NCBI GenBank assembly: GCA_937139495.1
Contig: CAKZQC010000014.1
Coordinates: 124,001-188,000 of the forward strand
Length of the DNA stretch: 64,000 nt
Direction: 5' to 3'
From: an uncultured Saprospiraceae bacterium
GTDB lineage: Bacteria > Bacteroidota > Bacteroidia > Chitinophagales > Saprospiraceae
Shown: positions 8,696 to 18,771 of the stretch, one piece after another
Position numbering within the stretch: position 1 is the stretch's first letter
How the letters are laid out: each line of letters begins with the position of its first letter
Made by a program: the position numbers and the translations under genes
The notes under the pieces: model-generated
Databases searched by the model: none
Told to the model about the DNA's origin: nothing
What the model saw: only the letters and a program-made list of their open reading frames with translations

Positions 8696-8878
8696 ATGTT
8701 TCCTTTCCGAAAGAAAAAAGACAAAACATCTAAGCCAAAGCCTGCACCACTACAAGCAGACAAAGATTATTACATCGAAAATGGCTACTATGTATTCACG
8801 GCACACTACTTGACGAAAAGAGGGTATTGCTGTGGCAATAAATGCCGTCACTGTCCTTATGGCGAGGAGAAGAAGTAG
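8696..8878 (+). CDS. DUF5522 small zinc-ribbon-like protein
   Basis: This 60-residue protein has a Lys-rich N-terminus (FRKKKDKTSKPKP). A conserved core follows: DYYIENGYYVFTAHYL, then RGYCCGNKCRHCPYG. The CC-x3-C-x2-C arrangement is the hallmark of the DUF5522 family and should bind a metal ion. The function of the family is unknown. The gene stands alone, with the heptamer repeat about 85 bp upstream. Confidence 0.85.
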   Translation: MFPFRKKKDKTSKPKPAPLQADKDYYIENGYYVFTAHYLTKRGYCCGNKCRHCPYGEEKK

Positions 8879-8919
8879 TAAAGGTTATTTTTCTTATTCC
8901 TCTTTACGAATGCCATACT

Positions 8920-8950
8920 TTTTATACACTAAGCATTGCAGTGTATAAAA
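8920..8950. terminator. stem-loop between convergent genes
   Basis: A perfect 11-bp stem (8920-8930 with 8940-8950) with a 9-nt loop lies between the convergent DUF5522 and GT-C-like genes. It lacks a long T tract on either strand, so its strength as a terminator is uncertain. Confidence 0.5.
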
Positions 8951-8966
8951 GGAATGAAATGTTGAT

Positions 8967-10487
8967 TTAATCATGTTGTTTTGCAATGAAATATTCGACG
9001 AAAGTCGCCAGTAGATAAGCCGCACCCACTACAAAACTAACAAAGGAATAGGCAAAATAACGCAGCTCGATATTGCGGATAATGAAGCAAAAAAGAACGA
9101 GCAAAAAGATAGGAATAAACGCAAAAATATAAGATTTACGCTGCCATATCAAGGCTAAAAGCCCAAGGCTACCTACCAAAAGTAGGAAGTAATACAGCAA
9201 AGATTGCCATATTTTGAATACAAACTGATGCCCTGCATAGCAAGTGTGTCCTCGCTTGATAGGTAAATAATAAGAACCTGAATGGAAAATAAATGGCGGT
9301 ATCAATGCCAAACGAGAAGTAAGCGGCAACATCGGATTTTCGTCTATAAAAGATTGTGTATAGTGGTCAATTTGTGTAGCAATGGCTTGCTGTTTTGTGG
9401 AGTCGTAATCGTTCATATTTGCCAAATACTGCTTTAGTATTAGCACAGAATCGGACGTAAAAAGAGCACTCGTTGGTACTTGCGAAATTGTATAATCGGT
9501 GGCGTATTTATCAAAGAAAAAACTACTCAATGTAGAAGGGTTCCAAGGCTCATCTGACCCACCCCAAGTGGACATCAACCGACGATAACTCTGATAAATA
9601 GGGTTCTGGTAGGTCACGTAACCACTATAAGGCTGCACCAATAGATAAGCATGACCTGTTACTTGCTTGTTGCGACCAGCCCAAAGTGCCGTAACTAACA
9701 CAAAGGGCAAAGCAAAAAGTATAGAACCTTTGACGACCGTACGAATTGGCTTTTTGTTCTTGTAGTAATAATACAGCAAATCCAAGCCCAATACAGGCAA
9801 GAAAATACCCATATAGGACTTTAGTCCCACCAGATAAGCCAAACAGATGCCCACCCACGCCAAACGAAGCCAGCTAGGAGCCAATTTGTATTGATAATAT
9901 TGATAAAGCGTAATAATCAAAAAAGAAAGTCCAAGACTTTCGGGCGATAAATAGATGGTATAATTGGTCCAATAAACAGATGCGGATAATAGTGCTAGTG
10001 TGGCATAAAAACCCCACTTGGATTGGCTCAGTTGAGCCACCCAGCAGCAAAGCCACCAAGAAGCCAATAGCTCGAAGCCTAACTGTAGCAGTACTTGAAG
10101 GGTAGCGGCTGTCTCGGCATTGCAGACAAAACGAAAGCAATAATAGAACACCCCATAATGTGGCATTCTGCCTGCATAAACCTTGTCGATTCCGTTGTCA
10201 AAATAATAACTCCCCTCTGACAATAAATGCTCAAAACAATCAAGATAGCTAAAGGTGTCTCCTGCTTTGACTGCCAACCAACCAAGCACAATATTGGGCG
10301 AATAACAAGCTGCCATATCCCAAAGCCACCAGACTTGTACGAACTTGACGAATGTAAACAGCACAAAAAGAAGTGAGAAAGAACGAGGGTGTCCAGAAGG
10401 ACTATATTCAGGAGGTATTTTAGTCATAGTTGAGTCATCTCTAAGCGATAAATAGTGTTGTACGAGTCTAAAAAAGTATATTAACAA
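8967..10487 (-). CDS. polytopic membrane protein, probable GT-C-type glycosyltransferase
   Basis: This 506-residue protein has about 10-12 hydrophobic helices and a soluble loop of about 150 residues near 265-410. After the first helix comes a long extracytoplasmic loop with GDTFSYLDCFEHLL and RMPHYGVFYY. An acidic residue here plus an R-x-P near the next helix is the layout of GT-C enzymes (ArnT/PMT-like) that take sugars from lipid-phosphate donors. The detailed family is not recognised. A second ATG at codon 20 (MTKIPPEY) would remove a poorly hydrophobic leader and may be the true start. It is transcribed away from the ribosomal operon and has no same-strand partner. Confidence 0.5.
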   Translation of the reverse strand: MLIYFFRLVQHYLSLRDDSTMTKIPPEYSPSGHPRSFSLLFVLFTFVKFVQVWWLWDMAACYSPNIVLGWLAVKAGDTFSYLDCFEHLLSEGSYYFDNGIDKVYAGRMPHYGVFYYCFRFVCNAETAATLQVLLQLGFELLASWWLCCWVAQLSQSKWGFYATLALLSASVYWTNYTIYLSPESLGLSFLIITLYQYYQYKLAPSWLRLAWVGICLAYLVGLKSYMGIFLPVLGLDLLYYYYKNKKPIRTVVKGSILFALPFVLVTALWAGRNKQVTGHAYLLVQPYSGYVTYQNPIYQSYRRLMSTWGGSDEPWNPSTLSSFFFDKYATDYTISQVPTSALFTSDSVLILKQYLANMNDYDSTKQQAIATQIDHYTQSFIDENPMLPLTSRLALIPPFIFHSGSYYLPIKRGHTCYAGHQFVFKIWQSLLYYFLLLVGSLGLLALIWQRKSYIFAFIPIFLLVLFCFIIRNIELRYFAYSFVSFVVGAAYLLATFVEYFIAKQHD

Positions 10488-10651
10488 AGTTATAAAAAAT
10501 TATCTGGTAATCTACTTAGATTAGTGGTCAAGGGGAGGTATTTGATTTTTATATGAAATCGTCAAAATATCCTAAAAAACGTTAATGTGTTACTCGAAAA
10601 GTGCCTCAATGGACGATAAAATCAACTTTTTTCACAAAAAAGCAATTAAGT

Positions 10652-10683
10652 TTTTCATTTTGTCGAAAAGTGTGTTACCTTTG
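10652..10683 (+). promoter_or_regulatory. probable promoter of the str/S10 ribosomal operon
   Basis: TACCTTTG at 10676-10683 is a full match to the Bacteroidota -7 box TAnnTTTG. A T-rich tract at 10651-10661 lies near the expected -33 position, but no TTG sits at ideal spacing. The box is about 80 bp before rpsL, leaving an untranslated leader. Confidence 0.6.
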
Positions 10684-10763
10684 CATTCGCTAAAAGTGCA
10701 CCCTATTACTGTAGGGTGAGTAAATATTACAAGTTAATAATTGAAGAATTTAAACTGGATTAA

Positions 10764-11150
10764 ATGCCAACAATAAACCAATTAGTTAGAAAAGGGAGAA
10801 AAGTAATCAAGGAAGCTTCAAAAGCTAGAGCCTTGGACTCTTGTCCGCAAAAACGTGGTGTATGTACTCGTGTATATACAACTACGCCAAAGAAACCAAA
10901 CTCTGCACTACGTAAAGTTGCAAAAGTACGTTTAACCAATGGTATCGAAGTGATTTGCTACATACCAGGTGAAGGTCATAATCTACAAGAACACTCAATC
11001 GTACTTGTACGTGGTGGTCGTGTTAAGGATTTACCAGGTGTACGTTATACAGTTGTACGTGGAGCATTGGATACAGCAGGTGTTAATGACAGAAGACAAG
11101 CACGTTCACGTTATGGTACCAAACGTCCTAAAGTTGCTAAAAAGAAGTAA
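10764..11150 (+). CDS. rpsL: 30S ribosomal protein S12
   Basis: The 128-residue protein has normal S12 length. Conserved segments include [12 protein letters not shown], the decoding-centre loop [18 protein letters not shown] (Lys at the usual streptomycin-resistance position) and [14 protein letters not shown], with a basic tail. S12 monitors codon-anticodon pairing. It is first gene of the superoperon, behind a clear -7 box. Confidence 0.99.
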   Translation: MPTINQLVRKGRKVIKEASKARALDSCPQKRGVCTRVYTTTPKKPNSALRKVAKVRLTNGIEVICYIPGEGHNLQEHSIVLVRGGRVKDLPGVRYTVVRGALDTAGVNDRRQARSRYGTKRPKVAKKK

Positions 11151-11285
11151 GTGAAGTTGAATAGTACAAAGGTGCTATTGGATAAAAGTTATATCAAAGA
11201 AGTAATAAACGTTGACTAAGTTCCGAATGAGTCGGATCTGAAGTTTGAGGAAACTCATACAACTGCTAAAATATTAAAACAAAAG

Positions 11286-11777
11286 ATGAGAAAGAGAAAA
11301 CCAAAAGTGCGAATAATCGCACCTGATCCCCGTTACGGAGATGCACAAGTAACGCGTTTCGTCAACATGTTGATGTTAGATGGCAAGAAAAGTACAGCTT
11401 TTAATGTATTTTATGATGCAATGGACATCATCGACGAAAAAACAGAGGAAACAACTCCTCATGAAACTTTCCAGAAAGCAATCAAAAATGTAATGCCACA
11501 AGTAGAAGTACGATCTCGTCGTATTGGTGGTGCTACCTTCCAAATTCCTACCGAAATACGTCCTGACCGTCGCCTTTCTGTTGCCATGAAATGGCTCATC
11601 AAATACACTCGCCAGCGCAGTGGAAAAGGTATTGCTACCAAGTTAGCAGCCGAAATCCTAGCCGCATCCAAAGGAGAGGGTTCTTCAGTGAAGAAAAAAG
11701 ACGATACACACAGAATGGCAGAAGCCAATAGAGCGTTTGCTCACTTCGGAAGAAGAAGAAGTAAGCCTAAGAAATAA
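11286..11777 (+). CDS. rpsG: 30S ribosomal protein S7
   Basis: The 163-residue protein binds the 3' major domain of 16S rRNA and nucleates the 30S head. Recognisable segments are MRKRKPK at the start, GKKSTAFNVFYDAMDII and VRSRRIGGATFQIP. The tail MAEANRAFAHFGRRR is basic. The 135-bp gap after rpsL is longer than others in the operon and could hold a leader structure, but I see no clear hairpin. Confidence 0.99.
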   Translation: MRKRKPKVRIIAPDPRYGDAQVTRFVNMLMLDGKKSTAFNVFYDAMDIIDEKTEETTPHETFQKAIKNVMPQVEVRSRRIGGATFQIPTEIRPDRRLSVAMKWLIKYTRQRSGKGIATKLAAEILAASKGEGSSVKKKDDTHRMAEANRAFAHFGRRRSKPKK

Positions 11778-11851
11778 GGCAGGCTGTCAATCGCCACACA
11801 ATCAATACAATATTTAAATTCATTAACAAACTTTAAAGCCACATACAAGTC

Positions 11852-13990
11852 ATGGCAAAGAAAGATCTAAAATTCTTGCGCAATATTGGTATCGCTGCAC
11901 ACATTGATGCAGGGAAAACCACCACTACAGAACGTGTTCTCTACTATACAGGTGTTAGCCACAAGATTGGCGAAGTACACGATGGTGGAGCGACCATGGA
12001 CTGGATGGAGCAAGAGCAAGAGCGCGGTATTACTATTACCTCTGCTGCTACTAAAGCATCATGGGAATGGAAAGACCAAAAATATGATGTAAATATTATT
12101 GATACACCAGGTCACGTGGATTTTACCGTAGAGGTAAACCGTTCATTGCGTGTACTTGATGGATTGGTATTCTTATTCTGTGCTTCTAGTGGAGTACAGC
12201 CACAGTCAGAAACCAACTGGCGTTTGGCAGACGGGTACAAAGTACCTCGTATTGCATTTGTAAACAAAATGGATAGATTGGGAGCTAACTTCTTCGAGAC
12301 TATCAAGCAAATGAAAGAAATGCTAGGTGCTAATGCAGTCGCTCTTCAAGTTCCTATCGGAGCAGAAGATGACTTCAAAGGTGTTGTGGATTTGATTACT
12401 AACCAAGCAATCGTTTGGAATGAAGATGACATGGGAATGACCTATGAAATTATTCCAATTCCAGAAAACTTGGTAGATGAAGTAGCTACAAAAAGAGAAG
12501 AATTACTAGAGGCAGTAGCAGAACATGATGAGTCTGGTCAATTGCTCGAAAAATTCTTTGAAGATTCTGAATCTATCACAGTAGAAGAAATTAGAAAAGT
12601 AGTACGTAAAGCGGTTTGTGAATTGACTATTATCCCAGTAATGTGTGGTAGTGCATTCAAAAACAAAGGTGTACAAGCAGTACTTGATGCTGTATGTGCT
12701 TACTTGCCTTCTCCGTTAGATGTTGATGCTGTTAAAGGTATCAACCCTGACACAGAAGAAGAGGAAACTCGTAGCCCTAATTTTGACGAGCCATTTGCCG
12801 CATTAGCATTTAAGATTGCTACTGACCCATTTGTAGGTCGTTTGGCATTTTTCCGTGCTTACTCTGGTGAGCTAGATGCAGGTTCTTACGTTTTGAATAC
12901 TCGTTCGGGTAAGAAAGAGCGTATCTCTCGTATCTACCAAATGCACTCTAACAAACAGCAACCATTAGATAGAGTACAAGCTGGAGATATTGCAGCAGCA
13001 GTAGGATTTAAAGATATCAGAACTGGAGATACTTTGTGTGATTTGGATCACCCAATCGTACTAGAGTCTATGGTATTCCCTAAGCCAGTTATTGGTTTGG
13101 CAATTGAGCCTAAGACACAAAAAGACGTGGAGCGTTTGGGTATGGCTTTGGCTAAATTGTCAGAGGAAGATCCAACTTTCCAAGCTAAATATGACGAAGA
13201 TACCGCTCAAACTGTTATATCAGGTATGGGTGAGTTGCACTTAGAGATTATCGTTGATCGCTTGAAACGTGAGTTTAAAGTAGAGGTTAATCAAGGTGCT
13301 CCTCAAGTAAACTACAAAGAAGCTTTAACAACTTCTGTTTCTCACCGTGAGCGTCTTAAAAAACAATCAGGTGGATCAGGTTTGTTTGCAGATATGGAAT
13401 TCGAACTAGGACCAGCAGATGAAGAGTTCTTGGAAAGCGAAGATTTCAAATCAGGTAAGAAGAAACTACAATTCGACTGGAATATCACTGGTGGTTCTAT
13501 CGACAAGACTTATGTCAATCCTATTACTAAAGGTTTTGAGTCAATGATGGACAACGGTATTTTAGCTGGTTACTCTATCGATAGTATGAAAGTACGTGTT
13601 TATGATGGAGGAATGCACGCAGTGGATTCTAAACCAATCGCATTTGAGCTTTGTGCTAAAGAAGGATTTAGAGCAGCAGCGAGAAGTTGTAAGCCAGTTA
13701 TTCTAGAGCCTATCATGGACTTGGAAGTAGTAACTCCAGATGAATATATGGGTAGCGTTATTGGTGACTTGAATCGTCGTCGTGGTCTTATGAAAGGACA
13801 AGAAACAAAAGGAACAGGTATTGTCATTAAGGCAGAAGTTCCTTTGTCTGAAATGTTCGGTTATATTACTGACCTTCGTACTATTACTTCAGGTCGTGCT
13901 TCTTCAAGCATGGTTTTCGCCCGTTACTCTGCTGCTCCTAATAGCATTGCTGAAAAAGTAATCGCAGAATCAAAAGGAGAAACTGTATAA
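11852..13990 (+). CDS. fusA: elongation factor G
   Basis: This 712-residue translational GTPase catalyses translocation. Visible motifs are G1 [15 protein letters not shown] (about 16-30), a switch region with [11 protein letters not shown]3 DTPGHVDFT and G4 NKMDR. The C-terminal region has the domain IV loop near [15 protein letters not shown]. Length and order match canonical EF-G. It is third gene of the str operon. No tuf gene follows; a terminator hairpin separates it from rpsJ. Confidence 0.99.
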   Translation: MAKKDLKFLRNIGIAAHIDAGKTTTTERVLYYTGVSHKIGEVHDGGATMDWMEQEQERGITITSAATKASWEWKDQKYDVNIIDTPGHVDFTVEVNRSLRVLDGLVFLFCASSGVQPQSETNWRLADGYKVPRIAFVNKMDRLGANFFETIKQMKEMLGANAVALQVPIGAEDDFKGVVDLITNQAIVWNEDDMGMTYEIIPIPENLVDEVATKREELLEAVAEHDESGQLLEKFFEDSESITVEEIRKVVRKAVCELTIIPVMCGSAFKNKGVQAVLDAVCAYLPSPLDVDAVKGINPDTEEEETRSPNFDEPFAALAFKIATDPFVGRLAFFRAYSGELDAGSYVLNTRSGKKERISRIYQMHSNKQQPLDRVQAGDIAAAVGFKDIRTGDTLCDLDHPIVLESMVFPKPVIGLAIEPKTQKDVERLGMALAKLSEEDPTFQAKYDEDTAQTVISGMGELHLEIIVDRLKREFKVEVNQGAPQVNYKEALTTSVSHRERLKKQSGGSGLFADMEFELGPADEEFLESEDFKSGKKKLQFDWNITGGSIDKTYVNPITKGFESMMDNGILAGYSIDSMKVRVYDGGMHAVDSKPIAFELCAKEGFRAAARSCKPVILEPIMDLEVVTPDEYMGSVIGDLNRRRGLMKGQETKGTGIVIKAEVPLSEMFGYITDLRTITSGRASSSMVFARYSAAPNSIAEKVIAESKGETV

Positions 13991-14006
13991 ATAATCAACA
14001 ATATAT

Positions 14007-14039
14007 CAACTCCTAATCGTAGATTAGGAGTTGTTTTTT
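14007..14039 (+). terminator. intrinsic terminator or attenuator between fusA and rpsJ
   Basis: A perfect 12-bp stem (14007-14018 with 14022-14033) with a 3-nt loop is followed by TTTTTT. It separates the str genes from the S10 genes. Only 28 bp remain before rpsJ, without an obvious promoter, so read-through is probably needed. Confidence 0.75.
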
Positions 14040-14067
14040 AAATCTATTATAAATTTTAAATCGAGGC

Positions 14068-14376
14068 ATGAATCAGAAAATAAGAATCAAACTTCGTTCT
14101 TACGATCATAACTTGGTAGATAAATCTACCGCTAAGATTGTTAAGACGGTGCGTAATACAGGTGCGGTCGTTGCTGGGCCGATTCCGCTGCCCACTCACA
14201 GAAAAATCTTTACCGTTTTACGTTCTCCACACGTTAACAAAAAATCTCGTGAGCAGTTTCAATTACGTACACACAAACGTCTTATCGAAATCTATAGCTC
14301 AACAGCTAAGACGATAGGAGCTTTAGAAAAATTGGAATTACCTAGTGGGGTAAATATCCAAGTGAAATTAATGTAA
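14068..14376 (+). CDS. rpsJ: 30S ribosomal protein S10
   Basis: This 102-residue protein is of normal S10 length. The sequence contains [14 protein letters not shown] near the N-terminus and the loop [20 protein letters not shown], which also serves NusB/NusG contacts in transcription antitermination. It starts the S10 block directly after the hairpin behind fusA. S10 is an antitermination factor, so read-through control here is conceivable. Confidence 0.99.
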   Translation: MNQKIRIKLRSYDHNLVDKSTAKIVKTVRNTGAVVAGPIPLPTHRKIFTVLRSPHVNKKSREQFQLRTHKRLIEIYSSTAKTIGALEKLELPSGVNIQVKLM

Positions 14377-14424
14377 TTGTTCATTTGTAGATGTTAAAAC
14401 TACAATTCTTAAAACAAGAATAAA

Positions 14425-15045
14425 GTGGAAGGTTTAATAGGAAAAAAAATAGGAATGACCAGCATCTTTACTGAAGCTGGGCTTAATCATGCCTGTACTG
14501 TAGTAGAAGTGGGACCTTGTGTTGTTACACAAAAGAAAACTATCGAGTCAGACGGTTATGATGCACTGCAATTAGGTTATGGAGAACGCAAAGCAAAGCA
14601 TACTTCAAAATCTCTAAAAGGGCACTTTGCAAATGCCAACACGACGCCAAAAATTAAATTGGCTGAGTTTCGTGGATTTTATGCAGACAAAGACTTAGGA
14701 GAAGAACTAACTGCTACTGATGTTTTCGCTGAAGGCGAAAAAGTAGCCGTAACAGGTACCTCTAAAGGTAAAGGTTTCCAAGGTGTTGTAAAACGTCATG
14801 GATTCGGTGGTGTAGGTCAAGCTACTCACGGACAACACAACCGTCAACGTGCCCCTGGTGCTATTGGTGCTTGTTCTTACCCTGCAAAAGTATTCAAAGG
14901 AATGAAGATGGCAGGTCGTATGGGAGGAAAGAAGGTGACAACTAAAGGACTTGAAGTCCTAAAGGTCTTCCCTGAAAAAAACCTATTGCTAATCAAAGGA
15001 GCTATCCCTGGACATAAAGGAAGCCTTGTAATTGTGAAGAAATAG
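14425..15045 (+). CDS. rplC: 50S ribosomal protein L3
   Basis: The 206-residue protein starts at a GTG codon, giving [15 protein letters not shown], the normal L3 N-terminus. The conserved central loop [15 protein letters not shown] and the methylatable Gln region [12 protein letters not shown], which reaches toward the peptidyl transferase centre, are intact. rplD follows after 2 bp, suggesting coupled translation. Confidence 0.98.
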   Translation: MEGLIGKKIGMTSIFTEAGLNHACTVVEVGPCVVTQKKTIESDGYDALQLGYGERKAKHTSKSLKGHFANANTTPKIKLAEFRGFYADKDLGEELTATDVFAEGEKVAVTGTSKGKGFQGVVKRHGFGGVGQATHGQHNRQRAPGAIGACSYPAKVFKGMKMAGRMGGKKVTTKGLEVLKVFPEKNLLLIKGAIPGHKGSLVIVKK

Positions 15046-15047
15046 TC

Positions 15048-15875
15048 ATGAAACTGAACGTATTTAATATAAATGGAGAGAATCTCGGAAGAGATATCGA
15101 ATTGCCCGACACTGTGTTCGGGATGGAACTGAACGAAAAACATGACCACGTAGTGTACTTGGCAGTAAAGCAATATCTTGCTGCACAACGTCAAGGAACG
15201 CACAAAGCGAAAGGTCGTGCTGAAATTCAAGGTTCTACTAGAAAAATTAAGAAGCAAAAAGGAACGGGTACTGCTCGTGCAGGTAGCTTAAAGAACCCTT
15301 TGTTTAGAAGTGGTGGACGTGTATTCGGTCCTCAACCTCGTAACTATGGGATTCGCTTGAACAAAAAAGTAAAGCAATTGGCTCGTCGTGCAGTATTGTC
15401 TTCTAAAGCTCAAGAAGGTGCTATTATCGTAGTAGAAGATTTCTCTTTCGATAATCCTAAAACTAAAAACTACCTCAACTTGTTGAGCAGTTTGAAAGTA
15501 GGAGATAAGCAATTGGCAGACACAAAGAGTTTATTGGTACTAGATGCTCCAGAAGCATTGGTTGCACCAGTTAAACCATCTTTGCCAAGAAAGCCTAGAG
15601 GAGCTAAAAACAGAGCAAACTTTGCTAACGATATGAAGAAATACTCGGAAGCATTGGCGCAATACAAAGCAGACAAAAAAGCTTACGACGGTTCATTGGA
15701 TGCACATACTGATAAAGTAGATGCTTCTTATGGCAATATTGTATTGTCTAGCCGTAATCTTTCTAATGCAAAAGTTGCTGATGCTAGATTGCTCAATGTG
15801 TATGAAATCATGAATGCAAACTGTTTGGTACTTTCTGAAAGTGCTGCTAACAGACTTGCTGCAATGCTTGCCTAA
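15048..15875 (+). CDS. rplD: 50S ribosomal protein L4 with a large internal insertion
   Basis: L4 is 275 residues here, against roughly 205-210 in most bacteria. The exit-tunnel loop is recognisable (GTGTARAGSLKNPLFRSGG). The C-terminal core is LLVLDA ... NIVLSSRNLSNAKVADARLLNVYEIMNA. Between LLVLDA and NIVLSS lies an extra Lys/Ala/Asp-rich segment of about 60 residues (about 167-229), probably helical and surface exposed. The start 2 bp after rplC is fixed by the conserved MKLNVFNINGE. Confidence 0.97.
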   Translation: MKLNVFNINGENLGRDIELPDTVFGMELNEKHDHVVYLAVKQYLAAQRQGTHKAKGRAEIQGSTRKIKKQKGTGTARAGSLKNPLFRSGGRVFGPQPRNYGIRLNKKVKQLARRAVLSSKAQEGAIIVVEDFSFDNPKTKNYLNLLSSLKVGDKQLADTKSLLVLDAPEALVAPVKPSLPRKPRGAKNRANFANDMKKYSEALAQYKADKKAYDGSLDAHTDKVDASYGNIVLSSRNLSNAKVADARLLNVYEIMNANCLVLSESAANRLAAMLA

Positions 15876-15897
15876 AACCGTAAAATAAGTATTTAAG

Positions 15898-16257
15898 ATG
15901 TCTAATAAGCATATAATAATCAAGCCTATCCTGAGCGAGAAGTCTACCATTTTGGCCAACAACCCGTTGCTCAATCAGTACACTTTTCAGGTGGCGAAGA
16001 AAACAAACAAGCTTGAAATCAAAAAAGCTATCGAAGCTAAATTTGGTGTAACAGTAATAGCTGTCAATACTTCTATCCTTCCAGGTAAAAGTAGATCAAG
16101 AGTAGTCAAAGGTCGTCAGACTAGAGGTCAAACTACTGCTATCAAGAAAGCTATTGTTACTGTTGCACAAGGAGAAACTATTGACGGTTTCTTCGGTGTG
16201 GAGGATAGTTTTGATGAAATAGAAGTACTAGACAATGATAATGCCGCCGAAGCATAA
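15898..16257 (+). CDS. rplW: 50S ribosomal protein L23 with acidic tail
   Basis: This 119-residue protein is somewhat longer than the usual 95-100. Core features are IIKPILSEKSTILANN, YTFQVAKKTNKLEIKKAIE and FGVTVIAVNT. L23 sits at the tunnel exit and docks trigger factor and SRP. The last 20 or so residues are strongly acidic (EDSFDEIEVLDND), an extension absent from standard L23. Confidence 0.97.
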   Translation: MSNKHIIIKPILSEKSTILANNPLLNQYTFQVAKKTNKLEIKKAIEAKFGVTVIAVNTSILPGKSRSRVVKGRQTRGQTTAIKKAIVTVAQGETIDGFFGVEDSFDEIEVLDNDNAAEA

Positions 16258-16329
16258 ATCATTGGCTAGTGCCGAATAGAAATTTATTTTTTAACTATAG
16301 TCGCGGAACTGATAAATTCGTAAATTGAA

Positions 16330-17163
16330 ATGCCAGTAAGAAAGTTTAATCCCATTACGCCTGGTACTAGAAATCGTGTAGCCAATACCTTTGCGGAGGT
16401 AACTACCGACAGACCAGAAAAAAGTTTGCTAGCTAAGCTAAGCAAATCAGGCGGAAGGAACAGCGAAGGACATAGAACTGTACGCAACAGAGGTGGAGGA
16501 CACAAACGTCGCTATCGTATAATTGATTTTAAACGATTGAAAGACAATATCCCAGCCCGAGTAAAAAGTATAGAATATGATCCTAACCGTACAGCCTTTA
16601 TTGCACTACTTGTGTATGCTGACGGTGAAAAAAGTTATATTGTAGCACCTAATGGTCTAACTGTAGGAGATACAGTTGTTTCAGGTTCAGGAATTGCTCC
16701 TGATCTCGGTAACACAATGCCTATCGGAGAAATGCCGCTTGGTACCAAAATTCATAATATCGAAACTCGTCCTGGTAAAGGAGGTGTATTGGTAAGAAGT
16801 GCAGGTGCAGGTGCAGAATTGACTGGTAAGGACGGGAAATATGTCATTATTAAGTTACCTTCAAGTGAAACTCGCCAAATCTTGGCTGTTTGTCGTGCTA
16901 CTGTTGGAGAAGTCTCTAACAAAGACCATGGTCTAGAAGTAGTAGGTAAAGCAGGTCGTAGCCGTTGGTTAGGAAGACGTCCTAGAGTACGTGGTGTAGC
17001 GATGAACCCTGTCGATCACCCCATGGGTGGTGGTGAAGGTAGAGCATCTGGGGGACACCCTCGCTCTCGTACGGGTATTATGTCTAAAGGACAGAAAACA
17101 CGTAATCGCAAGAAATACTCTAATGACATGATTGTCACTAGAAGAAAAACTAAACAAAAATAA
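16330..17163 (+). CDS. rplB: 50S ribosomal protein L2
   Basis: The 277-residue protein is of standard length. It is required for subunit association and peptidyl transferase assembly. Key segments are [31 protein letters not shown] and the conserved [13 protein letters not shown] with the functional histidine. Confidence 0.99.
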   Translation: MPVRKFNPITPGTRNRVANTFAEVTTDRPEKSLLAKLSKSGGRNSEGHRTVRNRGGGHKRRYRIIDFKRLKDNIPARVKSIEYDPNRTAFIALLVYADGEKSYIVAPNGLTVGDTVVSGSGIAPDLGNTMPIGEMPLGTKIHNIETRPGKGGVLVRSAGAGAELTGKDGKYVIIKLPSSETRQILAVCRATVGEVSNKDHGLEVVGKAGRSRWLGRRPRVRGVAMNPVDHPMGGGEGRASGGHPRSRTGIMSKGQKTRNRKKYSNDMIVTRRKTKQK

Positions 17164-17171
17164 TAAGTAAA

Positions 17172-17441
17172 ATGGCACGTTCATTAAAAAAAGGCCCTTA
17201 CGTATTTTACAAATTATTGAGTAAAATCTTGAAGGCAAAAGACTCTAAAAAGAAAACAGTAATTAAGACTTGGTCTCGCTCTTCTATGATCATTCCTTTG
17301 ATGGTCGGAGAAACAATTGCTGTACATAATGGTAAAACTTTCGTTCCTGTTTTTGTTACAGAAAACATGGTTGGACACAAGCTCGGTGAGTTTTCTCCAA
17401 CTCGTACGTACCGAGGACACGGAGGAAACAGAAAGAAATAA
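17172..17441 (+). CDS. rpsS: 30S ribosomal protein S19
   Basis: The 89-residue protein starts [11 protein letters not shown], followed by [20 protein letters not shown] and the [15 protein letters not shown] motif of S19, which binds the 16S 3' domain with S13. The start lies 8 bp after the rplB stop. Confidence 0.98.
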   Translation: MARSLKKGPYVFYKLLSKILKAKDSKKKTVIKTWSRSSMIIPLMVGETIAVHNGKTFVPVFVTENMVGHKLGEFSPTRTYRGHGGNRKK

Positions 17442-17469
17442 TAAACAATAGCAAAGTACAATATAAATT

Positions 17470-17889
17470 ATGGAACAAAATAATGAATTTGTAACGGCTG
17501 TTGCGAGATTGAAAGGGTGTGGCATGTCTGCACGAAAAATGCGTCTAGCTGCCGATATTATCCGTGGAGAGGAAGTAGGTAAGGCACTAGGTATCTTGAA
17601 ATTTACCAAAAAGGAAGCCGCAGTTTGGTTGGATAAATTGCTGACATCAGCAATTGCTAACTGGAGTGTATTGGCTGACAATGAGGCAGATGATTACAAC
17701 TTGGTTGTATCTGCTATCTGGGTAGATCAAGCACCTCAGCTGAAGCGTTTTCGCCCTGCTCCGCACGGTCGTGCACATCGCATTCGTAAGCATTCTTGTC
17801 ATGTTACTCTTCAAGTTACCAATACTAAAGCAGTAGAAGTAGCACAAGAAGAAGTTTATGAAGAAGCTGAATTAGAAGAAACCGAATAA
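17470..17889 (+). CDS. rplV: 50S ribosomal protein L22 with acidic tail
   Basis: This 139-residue protein carries the L22 core: GCGMSARKMRLAADIIRG, then the beta-hairpin that lines the exit tunnel around QLKRFRPAPHGRAHRIRK, then HSCHVTLQV. The final 20 residues add a Glu-rich tail (EEVYEEAELEETE) beyond the normal end. Confidence 0.98.
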   Translation: MEQNNEFVTAVARLKGCGMSARKMRLAADIIRGEEVGKALGILKFTKKEAAVWLDKLLTSAIANWSVLADNEADDYNLVVSAIWVDQAPQLKRFRPAPHGRAHRIRKHSCHVTLQVTNTKAVEVAQEEVYEEAELEETE

Positions 17890-17919
17890 TCAACCAAGGA
17901 TAACACTAATAAAATTATT

Positions 17920-18672
17920 ATGGGACAAAAGACAAATCCTATTGGCAATCGTTTAGGGATTGTTCGTGGTTGGGATTCACAATGGTTTAGCCCTTCCAAC
18001 AAATATGGAGAGAATGTAGTGAGTGATGAAAAAATCCGTCGCTACCTCAAAGTACGTGTAGATAAAGGTGGTATTGCTCGTATCGTTATTGAGCGTACTC
18101 TAAAACGTATTACAGTTACTATTCATACCTCTAGACCTGGTATCATTATCGGGAAAGGTGGTCAGGAAGTAGACAAGATTCGTGAAGAGTTGAAATCTCT
18201 TACTGGAAGCGATGTACAAATCAACATTGTTGAGATTCGCAAACCAGAATTGAGTGCTCAAATTGTAGGCGAAACTATCGCTAAACAAATCGAAGCGCGT
18301 ATCAACTACCGTAAAGCTACCAAAATGTCTATCCAGTCAACTATACGTGCAGGTGCTGAAGGTGCCAAAGTACGTTTGTCTGGTCGTTTGAATGGAGCGG
18401 ATATGGCTCGCTCGGAAGAGTATAAAGAGGGAAGAAGTCCTTTGCATACTTTCCGTGCAGATATTGACTATGCACTTGTAGAAGCATTAACTGTATATGG
18501 TAAAATCGGTATTAAAGTATGGATTTGCCGTGGCGAAATTTTTGAGAAGGTTGACTTGTTCTCTTCTGAAGAATCTAAGCGTGGAGACAGAAAAGGTGGA
18601 AACAAAGGCGGACGTGATAATAACCGCAGACGTAGAAACGATGGCAACAACAGCCGTAGAAGAAAAAAATAA
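17920..18672 (+). CDS. rpsC: 30S ribosomal protein S3
   Basis: The 250-residue protein starts [14 protein letters not shown]. The KH domain shows [13 protein letters not shown], and the C-terminal domain shows [15 protein letters not shown], part of the mRNA entry helicase. The tail (about 25 residues) is Arg/Asn/Gly-rich and low in complexity, a common S3 extension in Bacteroidota. Confidence 0.98.
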   Translation: MGQKTNPIGNRLGIVRGWDSQWFSPSNKYGENVVSDEKIRRYLKVRVDKGGIARIVIERTLKRITVTIHTSRPGIIIGKGGQEVDKIREELKSLTGSDVQINIVEIRKPELSAQIVGETIAKQIEARINYRKATKMSIQSTIRAGAEGAKVRLSGRLNGADMARSEEYKEGRSPLHTFRADIDYALVEALTVYGKIGIKVWICRGEIFEKVDLFSSEESKRGDRKGGNKGGRDNNRRRRNDGNNSRRRKK

Positions 18673-18688
18673 AAAAGATAAAGGAGAA

Positions 18689-18719
18689 TTGAAGAAATAG
18701 ATTTTTTTTCATATCTTCG
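18689..18719 (+). promoter_or_regulatory. candidate internal promoter upstream of rplP
   Basis: TTG at 18689-18691 and TATCTTCG at 18712-18719 are separated by 20 bp, close to the Bacteroidota TTG / TAnnTTTG arrangement (one mismatch in the -7 box). It sits in the unusually long 130-bp rpsC-rplP gap. Confidence 0.5.
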
Positions 18720-18771
18720 CACTCGCTTCTAATGCACACCTTTGGATAAGTCTGTCCGTTAGGAGCGAGTG
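18720..18771 (+). ncRNA. conserved-looking leader hairpin before rplP
   Basis: A 15-bp stem (18720-18734 with 18757-18771) pairs fully in RNA if two G-U pairs are allowed, with a 22-nt loop. No T tract follows directly. The stem uses GC-rich bases in an A/T-rich gap, so it is unlikely to be chance. Possible roles are a ribosomal-protein leader or a processing site. Confidence 0.5.

Noticed and set aside
13991..14067. missing tuf gene after fusA
   Set aside because: Many Bacteroidota encode EF-Tu elsewhere (with the secE-nusG-rplK genes), so its absence here is not remarkable.
14877..15257. 126-codon minus-strand ORF across rplC-rplD
   Set aside because: Antisense to two conserved ribosomal genes and without features.
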